Shown here piece after piece: positions 1-10,660 of a DNA stretch of 64,000 bases. The translations under genes were made by a program, and so were the position numbers. Within the stretch, counting starts at the first letter, position 1; every line of letters starts with the position of its first letter. Source of the stretch: Bacteroidaceae bacterium (GTDB lineage Bacteria > Bacteroidota > Bacteroidia > Bacteroidales > Bacteroidaceae); NCBI GenBank assembly GCA_017542145.1, contig JAFXXQ010000017.1, positions 1 through 64,000 on the forward strand, written 5' to 3'. The notes beneath the pieces are model-generated. The model saw only the letters and a list, made by a program, of their open reading frames with translations. It was not told where the DNA came from and searched no databases.

Positions 1-1179
1 GGATTTGACAGCAAGCTGCGTGCAATGGCAGAGAACCTGACATACGATGTGGTATATTCTTCGGAGATAGAAGGCATACGGCTGAACGTTGATCAGGTTC
101 GTTCTTCCATTGCCCGAAAGCTTGGCATTGAGAACGTGAAATATACCGCGCCATCGCATTATGTCGATTCTGTTGTTGGTGTAATGCTTGAAGCGGTACA
201 GCACTATGACATGACCCTCAGTAAAGAGAAGCTGTGTGCTTGGCAAGCAGTTTTCTTTCCAACAGGCTACAGTGAAGGAAGTCAGATTGAAATTGGCCAG
301 TACCGCACAAACGAGGAGCATATTGTCAGCGGAATGTTTGGACGTGAGAAGATTCACTATATTGCTCCTTCTCCAGACCGTGTTGAAGAGGAGATGGAAA
401 AGTTTCTTGCCTGGTTTGATGGAGACGAGCCTGTAAGCAGCGTCATCCGTTCTGCCATTGCCCATTTCTGGTTTGTGAGCATACATCCCTTCGAGGACGG
501 TAATGGGCGGTTGGCCCGCATTCTTTCAGACATGCTGCTTGCTCGTGGTGAGAAGAGCGAGTTCCGTTTCTACAATGTTTCATCACAGATTAACAAGGAC
601 AAGAATCACTACTACGAGATTCTGGAGCGTATGCAGCATGGCGATGGCGATATAACGGAGTGGTTGGTGTGGTACATGCAGAAATTGGTGGATGCACTTG
701 ACGAGGCAGACACCATCGTCACCACAATCCTGAATAAGAGCTTCTTCTGGCAGAAGGCATCGTCAGTTCCGATGACAGAGCGTCAGACCCAAATGCTCAA
801 TCTCTTTCTTGACGGCTATGAGGCTAAGATAACGTCAAAGACATGGGCAACATTGGCAAAGTGTTCGAAGGACACGGCCATACGTGACATACAAGATCTC
901 GTGGATAAAAATATCCTGATAGAGGACATTCCCGGAGCAAAGCGTCCAAGTTACTCCATCGTCTACGATGCAGAGAACTTGACGCAGTTCTTCACAGATA
1001 TAAACATCACTGAAGAAAATGGCATTCCATATCTCAATGCTTTATATAAAGGTAAGAAAACTATCTGTGAGAGAATTCTCAGGCTCGATGCAGAACGCTA
1101 CCATAAAGGTGATTTGCCATTAGCTAATCTGCTAAGTAAATACTGTTCGTATATAGTTACAAACAATAGTGAAATGTAA
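1..1179 (+). CDS. Fic family protein, 5' end outside window
   Basis: Probable Fic-domain AMP-transferase (transfers AMP or another nucleotide monophosphate to hydroxyl side chains of target proteins). The core motif HPFEDGNGRLARI, about residues 154-166 counted from base 25, matches HxFx(D/E)GNGRxxR. The frame is open to base 1, and the residues before the first in-window Met (GFDSKLRA) fit the DUF4172 N-terminal domain of this family. An SSEIEG segment follows, resembling the inhibitory (S/T)xxxE(G/N) helix. I therefore think the true start lies upstream and the gene is cut by the window edge. The C-terminal third looks like a winged-helix region. It is followed 13 nt later by a DUF5131 gene on the same strand. 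The target is not visible from sequence. Confidence 0.85.
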   Translation, partial: GFDSKLRAMAENLTYDVVYSSEIEGIRLNVDQVRSSIARKLGIENVKYTAPSHYVDSVVGVMLEAVQHYDMTLSKEKLCAWQAVFFPTGYSEGSQIEIGQYRTNEEHIVSGMFGREKIHYIAPSPDRVEEEMEKFLAWFDGDEPVSSVIRSAIAHFWFVSIHPFEDGNGRLARILSDMLLARGEKSEFRFYNVSSQINKDKNHYYEILERMQHGDGDITEWLVWYMQKLVDALDEADTIVTTILNKSFFWQKASSVPMTERQTQMLNLFLDGYEAKITSKTWATLAKCSKDTAIRDIQDLVDKNILIEDIPGAKRPSYSIVYDAENLTQFFTDINITEENGIPYLNALYKGKKTICERILRLDAERYHKGDLPLANLLSKYCSYIVTNNSEM

Positions 1180-1192
1180 GTAAACTGTCGGA

Positions 1193-2098
1193 ATGGTTAT
1201 CTGGAATCCCTGGCATGGTTGCCACAAGGTGAGCGAGGGCTGTGCACATTGCTATATGTATTTCTTTGACAGCAAGCGCGGCCTTGACACTTCGCACGTT
1301 TTCCGTACGGAGAATTTCGCCATGCCCATCCAGCGCAGGCGCAACGGACTATTTAAGCTGCCATCAGGGATGACTCTCTATGTCGGGCTTTCCACCGATT
1401 TCTTTGTAGAGGAAGCCGACCCATGGCGCGATGAAGCATGGCATATCATACGGCAGAGACCAGACATATTCTTTCGACTGCTAACGAAACGTCCACAACG
1501 TTTTTCTAAGTGTCTGCCAGATGATTGGGGCGATGGCTATGACAATGTGATGCTCAATGTAACAACTGAGAATCAGAAGCGTGCCGACGAGCGATTGCCC
1601 ATTCTTATCAATACGCCTGCTAAGCATCGTGGATTTATGGCAGCTCCTTATATCGGTCCTGTCGATGCAGGAGAATACCTGCGGACAGGATTAATAGAAG
1701 AAGTACTATGCGGCGGCGAGAACTACGATGGCGCGCGTCCCTGTTATTACGAATGGGTAAAACAACTGAGTGACCAATGCCGGAAATATGACGTAACCTT
1801 TGACTTCATCGAAACGGGAACGGTGTTCGTGAAAGATCAAAAGACATACCGCATTCCCGACAAGCGGACACAGAGCCAACAGGCTTTTCTTTCGGGATTG
1901 AGCTATCAAGGGCGTAAAGTTCCAAGGATTCTACGAATGCCGGGCGGTACACTGTTTGGAACAGATGTAATCACGCCGGAACCATTCTTTCGTGAACATT
2001 GCAACACTTGTGGCAGTCGAATGACCTGCAACGGATGCAGCAATTGCGGAGCTTGTGATAAAAACAAATCAGTACAGCAGGTTGAAATACAAGTGTGA
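1193..2098 (+). CDS. DUF5131 (phage Gp37/Gp68-like) Cys-rich protein
   Basis: Protein of 301 residues in the DUF5131 family, a radical-SAM-like group of unknown reaction. The N-terminus has the family signature WNPWHGCHKVSEGCAHCY, giving a C-x7-C-x2-C cluster motif. The C-terminus has a second Cys-rich segment (CNTCGSRMTCNGCSNCGAC; spacing C-x2-C-x5-C-x2-C-x2-C-x2-C), which could bind a further metal or Fe-S centre. The gene lies 13 nt after the Fic gene and 15 nt before an AraC regulator, so it could be cotranscribed with either. The family assignment is firm; no function can be assigned from sequence. Confidence 0.75.
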   Translation: MVIWNPWHGCHKVSEGCAHCYMYFFDSKRGLDTSHVFRTENFAMPIQRRRNGLFKLPSGMTLYVGLSTDFFVEEADPWRDEAWHIIRQRPDIFFRLLTKRPQRFSKCLPDDWGDGYDNVMLNVTTENQKRADERLPILINTPAKHRGFMAAPYIGPVDAGEYLRTGLIEEVLCGGENYDGARPCYYEWVKQLSDQCRKYDVTFDFIETGTVFVKDQKTYRIPDKRTQSQQAFLSGLSYQGRKVPRILRMPGGTLFGTDVITPEPFFREHCNTCGSRMTCNGCSNCGACDKNKSVQQVEIQV

Positions 2099-2113
2099 AC
2101 CTAATAAAATCCA

Positions 2114-2923
2114 ATGGAAACGATTCAGCATATTATCATAGACAATACCTTGAAGAGAATCGGTGAGGCGCAGTTCGCCGACTATCTCTGCCATGCCTAT
2201 TGTTACGATGGGTATTGCACGTTTGAACGCAACGGACAGGCGTTCCGCTTCGAGTCTGGTGACTGCCTGATTATAGCCCGCCGGGGGGATTTGGTGATGA
2301 ACCTGAAAGAGAGCGAGGATTTCCACGTGGATGTCATCTATGTGACACAGAAGTTCATAGAGATGTCCACGCCCCAGAGCAACTACGGTATGCGCGGCCA
2401 GCTCTTTTTGTTTCAGAACCCTATCATGAAGCTGAAGCCTGAGCAGCAGGAGATATGCAGTCTGAATTTTGAGGCCGTGAAACGAAGGCTGAAACAGACG
2501 GAACACCGTTTCCGACATGATGCGCTGATGAATGCCGTTGAGTGCATGATTATCGACTTCTTCGATTTCCATGCCCAACTATATCCTGCTGACAGAATAA
2601 CCTCCCAGCAACATCAGCTGATGGAGGAGTTCATGGCGATGCTGGAACGTGGTGACTTCCGGCAGAACCGTGACATCGGCTACTATGCCGACAAGCTCTG
2701 CGTCACATCGAAATACCTGAGCGAGGTCTGCAAGAAGGTGAGCGGTCTGCCAGCAGCTTTCTGGATTACCCGCTATACGTCGCTTGACATCAGCCGACTG
2801 TTGAGAGACCGTAACCTCACGTTTACTGACATCAGCGACATGTTCGGCTTCTCATCACTCTCACATTTCAGTCGTTATGTACAGACGAACTTAGGTGCTA
2901 AACCATCAGATTTCAGAGAATAA
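2114..2923 (+). CDS. AraC family transcriptional regulator (module 1)
   Basis: Transcription factor of 269 residues. It has an N-terminal cupin-like sensing half and a C-terminal AraC double helix-turn-helix (about residues 170-268). The segments YADKLCVTSKYLSEVCKKVS and FGFSSLSHFSRYVQ are typical of the two recognition helices. It sits directly upstream of promoter P1 of the first flavodoxin operon and is paralogous to the regulator at 11100-11912, which sits directly upstream of promoter P3. I infer that it controls the two promoters with TCCCCCGAAA arms (P1 and P2). The ligand is unknown; gene content suggests a carbonyl or other electrophile signal. Confidence 0.85.
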   Translation: METIQHIIIDNTLKRIGEAQFADYLCHAYCYDGYCTFERNGQAFRFESGDCLIIARRGDLVMNLKESEDFHVDVIYVTQKFIEMSTPQSNYGMRGQLFLFQNPIMKLKPEQQEICSLNFEAVKRRLKQTEHRFRHDALMNAVECMIIDFFDFHAQLYPADRITSQQHQLMEEFMAMLERGDFRQNRDIGYYADKLCVTSKYLSEVCKKVSGLPAAFWITRYTSLDISRLLRDRNLTFTDISDMFGFSSLSHFSRYVQTNLGAKPSDFRE

Positions 2924-2958
2924 CACCCTCAAAAGAAACCCCAAAAGTACGAAAGTCA

Positions 2959-3020
2959 GAATTTGGTAAAATCCCCCGAAAATTGTGTTAATGCAGTTTC
3001 GGGGGATTGTCGTACCTTTG
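2959..3020 (+). promoter_or_regulatory. Promoter P1 with class-1 operator
   Basis: The -7 box TACCTTTG is at 3013-3020. Upstream is a perfect 12-bp inverted repeat, AATCCCCCGAAA (2970-2981) and TTTCGGGGGATT (2997-3008), with GTGTTA (2985-2990) in the loop exactly 22 nt before the -7 box. The segment of about 60 bp recurs almost unchanged at P2 (4579-4640), differing only within the loop. It drives the 3047-4567 operon. The inverted repeat is a likely operator for the adjacent AraC protein. Confidence 0.8.
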
Positions 3021-3046
3021 CACCGTGAAACCTAAGAACAGAAAGT

Positions 3047-3682
3047 ATGAAGCAGAAAATAATCACAATGGCCTTGATGCTGCTGTCGCTTGTAACGACG
3101 GCTTGCGGGCAGGCTAAGCAAACTGGAAACAAAACAGAAAGTGACAGCAATATGGAGAAAAAGATTCTGACCGTGTTTTTCTCGATGAAGGGCGAGACCT
3201 ATATGGCTGGCGGACGCATCGAGAATCTGGAGAAAGGCAATACTAACGTATGTGCCGAGTTTATACAGAAATCCGTCGGTGGCGACCTATTTGAGATAGA
3301 GACCACCAAGACCTACTCCAAAGACCACTTCAAGATGATCGAGGAGGCCAAGGTGGAGATGCAGAGCGGTGAGAAGGCACAGCCCAAGAAGTGGCTTGAC
3401 AATCTGGAGAGTTATGATGTGATATTCGTAGGCTATCCCATCTGGTGGGGCACTTATCCCCCCATCATCAATACCTTCTTGGAGCACTATAACCTGACGG
3501 GTAAGACCATCATTCCGTTCTCAACGAGTGAAGGCAGTGGACTTCTGAACACCGTCGCAGAACTGCGTGAGGTCTGCAAAGGTGCTACCGTGACAGAGGC
3601 ACTGGCCATCCGTGGCTCACAGGCTCGCCAGTCAGAAAAGAAAGTCTCTGAATGGGCAAAGAAAATGATTACTAATCTTTAA
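3047..3682 (+). CDS. Flavodoxin-fold lipoprotein
   Basis: Flavodoxin-like FMN protein of 211 residues. It starts with a lipoprotein signal (MKQKIITMALMLLSLVTTAC; lipobox around Cys20), so it is predicted to be membrane-anchored outside the cytoplasm. The flavodoxin body follows: the phosphate-loop strand ILTVFFSMKGET, the FMN-contact motif GYPIWWGTYPP, and the later IIPFSTSEGSG segment. First gene of the P1 operon, 12 nt before an NTF2-like gene. Exported flavodoxins are unusual because FMN must be acquired outside the cytoplasm. A role in electron transfer to quinones or aldehydes is inference. Confidence 0.85.
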   Translation: MKQKIITMALMLLSLVTTACGQAKQTGNKTESDSNMEKKILTVFFSMKGETYMAGGRIENLEKGNTNVCAEFIQKSVGGDLFEIETTKTYSKDHFKMIEEAKVEMQSGEKAQPKKWLDNLESYDVIFVGYPIWWGTYPPIINTFLEHYNLTGKTIIPFSTSEGSGLLNTVAELREVCKGATVTEALAIRGSQARQSEKKVSEWAKKMITNL

Positions 3683-3694
3683 AAATAAACAACA

Positions 3695-4129
3695 ATGGAT
3701 TTCAGAATGCAAGACCGCATGGAGTTGAAGGCATTAGTAGACTTCTACGCAACCGAGAGTGACAAGAACAACCAGGACTGCTACGTGGAGATTTTCCGCC
3801 CGGACATCAAGCTCGACGTGTATTTCGGCGACAAGCTGGGCATGCAGGCCCGTGATGTGCAGGACATGATCCGTCAGTACAAGGCATTCGGTGCCGCCAA
3901 GGTATCGTTCCACATGAACGGACAGCAGAACGTGGACTTCGTGGATGAGACTCACGCGACTGGAACTTGCTACGCTCTGGCAACATTGGTTACAGAGCAG
4001 GATGGAAAGGATGTGCTGACCACCCACGCCGTACGCTACTACGACAAGTACGTGAAGATTGACGGTCGTTGGTGGATTGCCGAGCGTGAGCAGCACTTCG
4101 AGTGGTCAACCAATCAGGTTCTGGGGTAA
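3695..4129 (+). CDS. NTF2/SnoaL-like protein
   Basis: Cytoplasmic protein of 144 residues with the NTF2-like (SnoaL) fold: N-terminal helix MQDRMELKALVDFYA, then beta strands ending in YYDKYVKIDGRWWIAEREQHFEWS. This fold serves as a small-molecule isomerase, a dehydratase or simply a binding pocket. No catalytic residues are certain. It is one of three NTF2-like genes in the redox island (others at 10661 and 15512), which suggests a repeated accessory role next to the flavoenzymes. It has no signal peptide, unlike the 15512 copy. Spaced 12 nt from the flavodoxin gene and 3 nt from the next gene, so cotranscribed. Confidence 0.7.
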   Translation: MDFRMQDRMELKALVDFYATESDKNNQDCYVEIFRPDIKLDVYFGDKLGMQARDVQDMIRQYKAFGAAKVSFHMNGQQNVDFVDETHATGTCYALATLVTEQDGKDVLTTHAVRYYDKYVKIDGRWWIAEREQHFEWSTNQVLG

Positions 4130-4132
4130 AAG

Positions 4133-4567
4133 ATGCCAAGGATAACAAGTCTGGTGCTGATGCTGTCGGTGATGATTGTCACCACGGCATCAGCACAGAC
4201 TTTTAAGAAGAATTATATGAAGGTGACAATAAACGGTCAGGAATATCATGTGAAGGTCAACAATGACCCTATGGTAGCCCAAATCCTGGCTATGTGCCCG
4301 ATGACACTGGAGGTAAGCCGTAGCGGAGACCTTGAGTATTATGGCCGACTGCCGCAAAAAGCAAATGACAGCAAAAGCAGTCAGACCTCAGAAGCCCACA
4401 AGAATGAACTAATGTACTTCGGCGGCTGGAACTGTCTGTCGCTGTTATTCGAGGATGTAAACGTGGCTCCGTATAAGCTGGTGAAACTTGGTGAATTTGA
4501 GGAAGACATTACAGACCTATTGAAGAGTTCTCTAGCTGAAATAACAGTAAGAATCGAGGCTATGTAA
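4133..4567 (+). CDS. Cyclophilin-like-fold secreted protein
   Basis: Protein of 144 residues with a Sec signal peptide (cleavage near TTASA-Q). The mature part resembles the bacterial cyclophilin-like domain family: VTINGQEYHVKV, then LEYYGRLP, and a closing LVKLGEFEEDITDLL segment. Family members often accompany flavodoxins and aldo/keto reductases in Bacteroidetes. Binding or isomerase activity is not established for this group. Last gene of the P1 operon; its stop lies just before promoter P2. Confidence 0.55.
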   Translation: MPRITSLVLMLSVMIVTTASAQTFKKNYMKVTINGQEYHVKVNNDPMVAQILAMCPMTLEVSRSGDLEYYGRLPQKANDSKSSQTSEAHKNELMYFGGWNCLSLLFEDVNVAPYKLVKLGEFEEDITDLLKSSLAEITVRIEAM

Positions 4568-4578
4568 ACCGATTCTCC

Positions 4579-4640
4579 GAATTTGGTAAAATCCCCCGAA
4601 AATTGTGTAACAGCAGTTTCGGGGGATTGTCGTACCTTTG
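4579..4640 (+). promoter_or_regulatory. Promoter P2 with class-1 operator
   Basis: Second copy of the P1 element. The inverted-repeat arms are at 4590-4601 and 4617-4628, GTGTAA is in the loop, then 22 nt, then TACCTTTG at 4633-4640. It differs from P1 only in a few loop bases, although the flanking genes differ. It drives the flavodoxin-to-NTF2 operon (4668-11029). Confidence 0.8.
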
Positions 4641-4667
4641 CAGCAGAAAACTTAAAAAAGAAAGATC

Positions 4668-5189
4668 ATGGCAAAGAAAGTATTGATTGCGTACTACTCT
4701 CGTCGCGGAGAGAACTATGTGAACGGAAGCATCAAGAACCTGAAGCTGGGTAATACGGAAGTGGTGGCTCAGAAGATCAAGGCATTGCTGCCCGATGCCG
4801 ATGTGTTTCAGATTGATACAACCTATGAGTATTCCAAATCCTACATGACCTGCATCGAGGAGGCCAAGCAGGAACTTCACGACTAGGCTCGTCCTGAGGT
4901 GAAGAATCCGCTGGAGTCGATAGATGAGTACGACACCATCGTTTTGGGCTATCCCAACTGGTGGGGCACGATGCCGATGGTGTGCTACACGTTCCTGGAG
5001 TCGTATGACTTCACGGGCAAACGCATCATCCCCTTCTGCACCAATGAGGGCTCGGGCATGGGCAGTAGCGTGCGTTTCATCAAGAAGCTCTGTCCTGGAG
5101 CAACGGTCGAGGATGGTACACCCATTCACGGAGCCGAGGCAGCCTATGCCGACAGCGAGGCAAGAGAAATAGCAGAGTTGGCAAAATAA
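4668..5189 (+). pseudogene. Flavodoxin with in-frame amber codon
   Basis: Cytoplasmic flavodoxin (174 codons including stop). It opens with the FMN phosphate-loop motif KVLIAYYSRRGENYVNGS and continues with the strongly conserved GYPNWWGTMPM and IIPFCTNEGSGMGSS segments. A single TAG at 4884-4886 (context GAC TAG GCT) interrupts it after QELHD, at a surface-helix position where the family varies. The frame resumes directly (ARPEVKNPLES) with no other damage. It is either a very recent nonsense mutation or a site of amber readthrough; a sequencing error cannot be excluded. First gene behind P2; 36 nt before the iron alcohol dehydrogenase. Confidence 0.8.
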
Positions 5190-5225
5190 GTAGAACATCA
5201 TGAAATAAGGAAAAGAACAAGAAAT

Positions 5226-6401
5226 ATGAGAAACTTTGTATTCGAGAACAAGACCAAGGTATATTTTGGCAAGGATCAATTGTGCCACCTGCATGAGGAA
5301 GTGGCACGTTTCGGTAAGAAAGTGCTCGTTGTCTATGGCGGTGGCAGCATCAAGCGCATCGGTCTTTACGACAAGGTGATGGCTGAGCTCCAGCAGGCAG
5401 GCATGACGGTGTTTGAACTGCCTGGCGTAGAACCCAATCCCCATCATACCACAGTTAATAAGGGTGCTGCCATCTGTAAGCAGGAAGGTATCGATGTACT
5501 GTTGGCTGTTGGTGGCGGTTCTACCATTGATGCCACCAAGGGCATTGCTGCCGCTGCTAAGTATGAGGGCGAAGATGTATGGGATCTGGTAACTCGTAAA
5601 GCCGTTGTCACCGAGACACTCCCCATCATTACCGTCCTGACGCTTTCGGCTACAGGTTCAGAAATGGACGGCGGCTGTGTCATCAGCAATGTAGAGACCA
5701 ACGAGAAATATGGCTATTATGCTCCCGACAACAATCCCGACGTGTCGTTCCTCGACCCCACGAACACCTTCACCGTCAGCCCTTACCAGACAGCAAGCGG
5801 AAGTGCAGACATCATGTCGCACATCTTCGACGTGGCCTATTTCAGCAAGAAGCAGTCGATGGACATGCTGCTGCGCATTCAGGAAGAGGTGCTGAAGACG
5901 GTCGTGAAATATGCGCCAGTGGCAGTGAATAAGCCTGATGACTATGAGGCTCGTGCCAACCTGATGTGGGCATCGTCGTGGGCACTCAACAACTTCCTCT
6001 ACGACGGATTCTTCCAGGCTACCGTCTGCCACTCGATGGAACATGAGTTGTCTGCCTTCTACGACATAACACACGGTCATGGTCTGGCCATCCTTACCCC
6101 GCGCTGGCTCTCGTACATCCTCAACGAGGAAACCGCTCCCTTCATCTGCCGCTTCGGCATGAATGTGATGGACGTTGACATGTCGTTGACCATGATGGAG
6201 GGTGCCAAAGCCGCTATCAAGGCCCTCGAATCTTTCTTCTTCGAGACTCTTGGACTGAAGCCTCGACTCTCTGACCTCGGCATCGACGACAAGAACTTCG
6301 CCCTGATGGCTAAGAAAGCCTGTGGCCCCGAAGGAGTTCTCCACGGCTTCACCGACCTGACTCCTGCAGATGTGGAAAAGATATACAGAATGTGCTTGTA
6401 A
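5226..6401 (+). CDS. Iron-containing alcohol dehydrogenase (YqhD/BdhA-like)
   Basis: Group III metal-dependent alcohol/aldehyde dehydrogenase of 391 residues. It reduces aldehydes, usually with NADPH. Visible motifs are the nucleotide-binding region KVLVVYGGGSIKR, GGGSTIDATKG, ATGSEMDGG, and the metal site: an Asp/His pair in SADIMSHIFD plus HSMEHELSAFYDITHGHG, which supplies two more His. Length and motifs match the butanol dehydrogenase/YqhD subgroup. In E. coli YqhD is controlled by the AraC-type YqhC and neighbours the aldo/keto reductase DkgA; the same combination is present here. The SDR gene follows directly. Confidence 0.93.
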   Translation: MRNFVFENKTKVYFGKDQLCHLHEEVARFGKKVLVVYGGGSIKRIGLYDKVMAELQQAGMTVFELPGVEPNPHHTTVNKGAAICKQEGIDVLLAVGGGSTIDATKGIAAAAKYEGEDVWDLVTRKAVVTETLPIITVLTLSATGSEMDGGCVISNVETNEKYGYYAPDNNPDVSFLDPTNTFTVSPYQTASGSADIMSHIFDVAYFSKKQSMDMLLRIQEEVLKTVVKYAPVAVNKPDDYEARANLMWASSWALNNFLYDGFFQATVCHSMEHELSAFYDITHGHGLAILTPRWLSYILNEETAPFICRFGMNVMDVDMSLTMMEGAKAAIKALESFFFETLGLKPRLSDLGIDDKNFALMAKKACGPEGVLHGFTDLTPADVEKIYRMCL

Positions 6402-6418
6402 ACAAAGATTTGATAGTT

Positions 6419-7255
6419 ATGAAAAGACAAGTAGCAGTATTGGTTGGTGCTGGCAGCATCGGACAGGCAATCATCCGCCGCGTGTCGGCTGGCAAACACA
6501 TCGTGCTGGCCGACTATAGTCTGGAACATGCCGAGCAGGCCGCAAAGACGCTGGAGAATGCGGGATTCGAGTGCTCCACCATTAAGTGTGACTTAGGTTC
6601 AAAGGAGGATATACTGAAGTTGGTGGACTTTGCCACCACCAAGGGTGAAGTGACGAACTTGGTGAATGCTGCTGGGGTATCTCCCTCGCAGGCTCCCGTA
6701 GCAGAAATTCTTCGTGTTGACCTCTATGGCACGAGCGTATTATTAGAAGAGTTCGGCAAGGTGATAGCCGAGGGAGGTTCTGGCGTGATTATCTCCTCGC
6801 AGAGCGGCCATCGTCTGCCTGCATTATCACAAGAGCAGAACGAGGCACTGGCTACGACTCCTGTAGATGAACTGCTGGAGTTGCCGTTCTTGAAGGCTAT
6901 CGACGACACGCTGAAAGCCTACCAGTACTCTAAGCGATGCAACGTGTTGAGAGTGATGTATGAGGCTACTCGTTGGGGCCGTCGTGGAGCCACCATTAAC
7001 TCCATTTCGCCAGGCATCATCATCACCCCGCTGGCCAACGACGAACTGCACGGCCCTCGTAAGGACGGCTATCTGAAGATGATTGAGAGTATGCCAGCCC
7101 GTCGTGCCGGGACTCCCGACGAAGTGGGCGACTTGGCAGAGTTCCTGATGTCGAGCCGTGGACGTTTCATCAGCGGTGCCGACTTCCTCATTGACGGCGG
7201 TTGCACAGCCAGTTACTGGTATGGCGACTTACAGTATTTGAAGGCTACGCATTAA
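6419..7255 (+). CDS. Short-chain dehydrogenase/reductase
   Basis: SDR family NAD(P)-dependent oxidoreductase. The dinucleotide motif is unusual, VLVGAGSIGQAI (GAGxxG). The core continues with NAAGVS, the Ser-containing strand VIISSQSG, the catalytic YQYSK (YxxxK) and the SPGIIITPL motif. I chose ATG 6419 over the upstream in-frame ATG at 6392, which overlaps the previous gene; MKRQVAVLVGAG then begins at the first beta strand. Closely paralogous to the SDR at 18172-19017 of module 2. The substrate is unknown. An insertion between the Ser strand and YxxxK is shared by both paralogues. Confidence 0.85.
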   Translation: MKRQVAVLVGAGSIGQAIIRRVSAGKHIVLADYSLEHAEQAAKTLENAGFECSTIKCDLGSKEDILKLVDFATTKGEVTNLVNAAGVSPSQAPVAEILRVDLYGTSVLLEEFGKVIAEGGSGVIISSQSGHRLPALSQEQNEALATTPVDELLELPFLKAIDDTLKAYQYSKRCNVLRVMYEATRWGRRGATINSISPGIIITPLANDELHGPRKDGYLKMIESMPARRAGTPDEVGDLAEFLMSSRGRFISGADFLIDGGCTASYWYGDLQYLKATH

Positions 7256-7267
7256 ATAATATAAGGT

Positions 7268-9036
<1,769 letters not shown>

Positions 9037-9057
9037 CAAACAAAACTATTATACACA

Positions 9058-10014
9058 ATGAAAGAATTGAGATTCATGGTTGCCGTTTTGGTGCTGATGA
9101 TGACGGCAACGGCCTTCGGGCAAAGCAAAGTATATATGACTAAGGAGATTACCCCGGAGTCGTTAGTGAAAATCTACAAGGCACTTGGCCGTGAAGCAAA
9201 TGGACGTGTGGCCGTTAAGATTTCTACAGGCGAGGCAGGAGGCAACAACTATCTGAAGCCTACACTCATCCGTCAACTGGTGGAAGAGGTAAATGGAACC
9301 ATCGTTGAATGTAATACTGCCTATCCGGGCAAGCGCAACACGGTGGAGGCTCACTGGCAAACCATCCATGAGCATGGCTTCGACAGTATCTTCGCCGTTG
9401 ACCTGATGGATGAGTTCGGTACAATCCGAATCCCTGTAAAAGACAAGAAGCACATCAAGTATGATATTGTTGGGTCACATCTTCCCAACTACGACTTTAT
9501 GATCAATCTTGCCCACTTCAAGGGCCATGCCATGGGAGGCTTCGGGGGCGTGCTGAAAAATGCTTCTATCGGTGTTGCTTCGTCTGCCGGAAAGACCTAT
9601 ATTCATACAGCCGGAAAGGTGACGGAACCGAACCAGTTGTTCCAGAACCTGCCTGAGCAGGATTTCTTCCTTGAGTCGATGGCTGCTGCAGCACAAGGTG
9701 TTCATGAGTATTTCGCGGGAGGTCAGCGTATCATTTATATCAATGTGATGAACAACATGTCGATTGACTGCGATTGTGATTCCCATCCTGCTGCGCCGCA
9801 ACTGAAGGACATGGGCATCCTGGCCAGTACCGACCCTGTGGCACTTGATCAGGCTTGTCTCGACTTGGTATTCAACCACACCAACCAAGAAGGTGATACA
9901 GCGAAACCATTGACAGAGCGCATCAAGAAACTGCATGGCACACACACCGTGGACTATGCTGAGCAGATTGGATTAGGCTCAAAGAAGTATGAATTGATTA
10001 GTATTGATAAATGA
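9058..10014 (+). CDS. DUF362 family protein, secreted
   Basis: Protein of 318 residues with a Sec signal (MKELRFMVAVLVLMMTATAFG). The DUF362 core includes GEAGGNNYLKPTLIRQLV, the conserved NLAHFKGHAMGGFGGVLKN, and a C-terminal IDCDCDSHP...GILASTDPVALDQACLD region. DUF362 proteins often carry an extra ferredoxin domain; none is present here. The Cys pair in DCDCDSH could bind metal or an Fe-S centre. The biochemical role of the family is not established. Located between the aldo/keto reductase and the Fe-S flavoprotein in the P2 operon. Confidence 0.8.
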   Translation: MKELRFMVAVLVLMMTATAFGQSKVYMTKEITPESLVKIYKALGREANGRVAVKISTGEAGGNNYLKPTLIRQLVEEVNGTIVECNTAYPGKRNTVEAHWQTIHEHGFDSIFAVDLMDEFGTIRIPVKDKKHIKYDIVGSHLPNYDFMINLAHFKGHAMGGFGGVLKNASIGVASSAGKTYIHTAGKVTEPNQLFQNLPEQDFFLESMAAAAQGVHEYFAGGQRIIYINVMNNMSIDCDCDSHPAAPQLKDMGILASTDPVALDQACLDLVFNHTNQEGDTAKPLTERIKKLHGTHTVDYAEQIGLGSKKYELISIDK

Positions 10015-10032
10015 TAAATCTGCTTCTGCTCT

Positions 10033-10656
10033 ATGAAAGTACTACTGATCAACGGAAGCCCCCATGCTCACGGTTGTACCTTTACGGCCCTGAGCGTGGT
10101 GGCTGACGAATTGCAGAATGCTGGCGTGGAGAGTGAGATTATCCACATAGGCCATAAGGACATTCGAGGTTGCATCGGATGCTATAAGTGCCGTGAGTTG
10201 GGACGCTGTGTCTTTGACAAGGATATGGTCAATGAGGTGGCTAAGAAGTTTGAGCAGGCCGACGGACTGGTGATAGGCTCTCCAGTCTATTATGCAGGGG
10301 CGAATGGTACGCTGGTGTCGTTCCTCAACCGGCTGTTCTTCTCCGTCTCGTTCGAGAAGCGATTCAAGGTTGGTGCAGCCGTTGTCTCAGCCCGCAGAAT
10401 GGGTACCACTGCTACACTCGACCAACTGAACAAGTTTTTCCTGCACGGCGAGATGCCCATAGCCGCAAGTCGCTATTGGAATGCCGTGCATGGCAATTCA
10501 CCAGAAGAAGTAATAAGAGATGAAGAAGGACTACAGACGATGCGTGTGTTGGGTCGCAACATGGCTTTTCTTATCCGTGCCATCCATGCTGAGCGTGAGC
10601 GTAGCGGCTTGCCAGAGCGGGAACCCCAGCGTATTGCAACGAATTTTATCAGATAG
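10033..10656 (+). CDS. Iron-sulfur flavoprotein / NADPH-dependent FMN reductase
   Basis: Flavodoxin-fold protein of 207 residues in the NADPH-dependent FMN reductase group: start MKVLLINGSPHAHGCT and FMN loop GSPVYYAGANG. The Cys motif CIGCYKC...GRC (C-x2-C-x2-C-x6-C) is the signature of the iron-sulfur flavoprotein subgroup, which moves electrons between an Fe-S cluster and FMN. No signal peptide, so cytoplasmic. It ends with TAG, showing that amber is used as a normal stop in this genome. 4 nt before the next gene. Confidence 0.85.
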   Translation: MKVLLINGSPHAHGCTFTALSVVADELQNAGVESEIIHIGHKDIRGCIGCYKCRELGRCVFDKDMVNEVAKKFEQADGLVIGSPVYYAGANGTLVSFLNRLFFSVSFEKRFKVGAAVVSARRMGTTATLDQLNKFFLHGEMPIAASRYWNAVHGNSPEEVIRDEEGLQTMRVLGRNMAFLIRAIHAERERSGLPEREPQRIATNFIR

Positions 10657-10660
10657 AGAG

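Noticed and set aside
1-2098. Fic plus DUF5131 as a toxin-antitoxin pair
   Set aside because: The Fic protein appears to carry its own inhibitory-helix-like segment near the N-terminus, and DUF5131 has no known antitoxin role.
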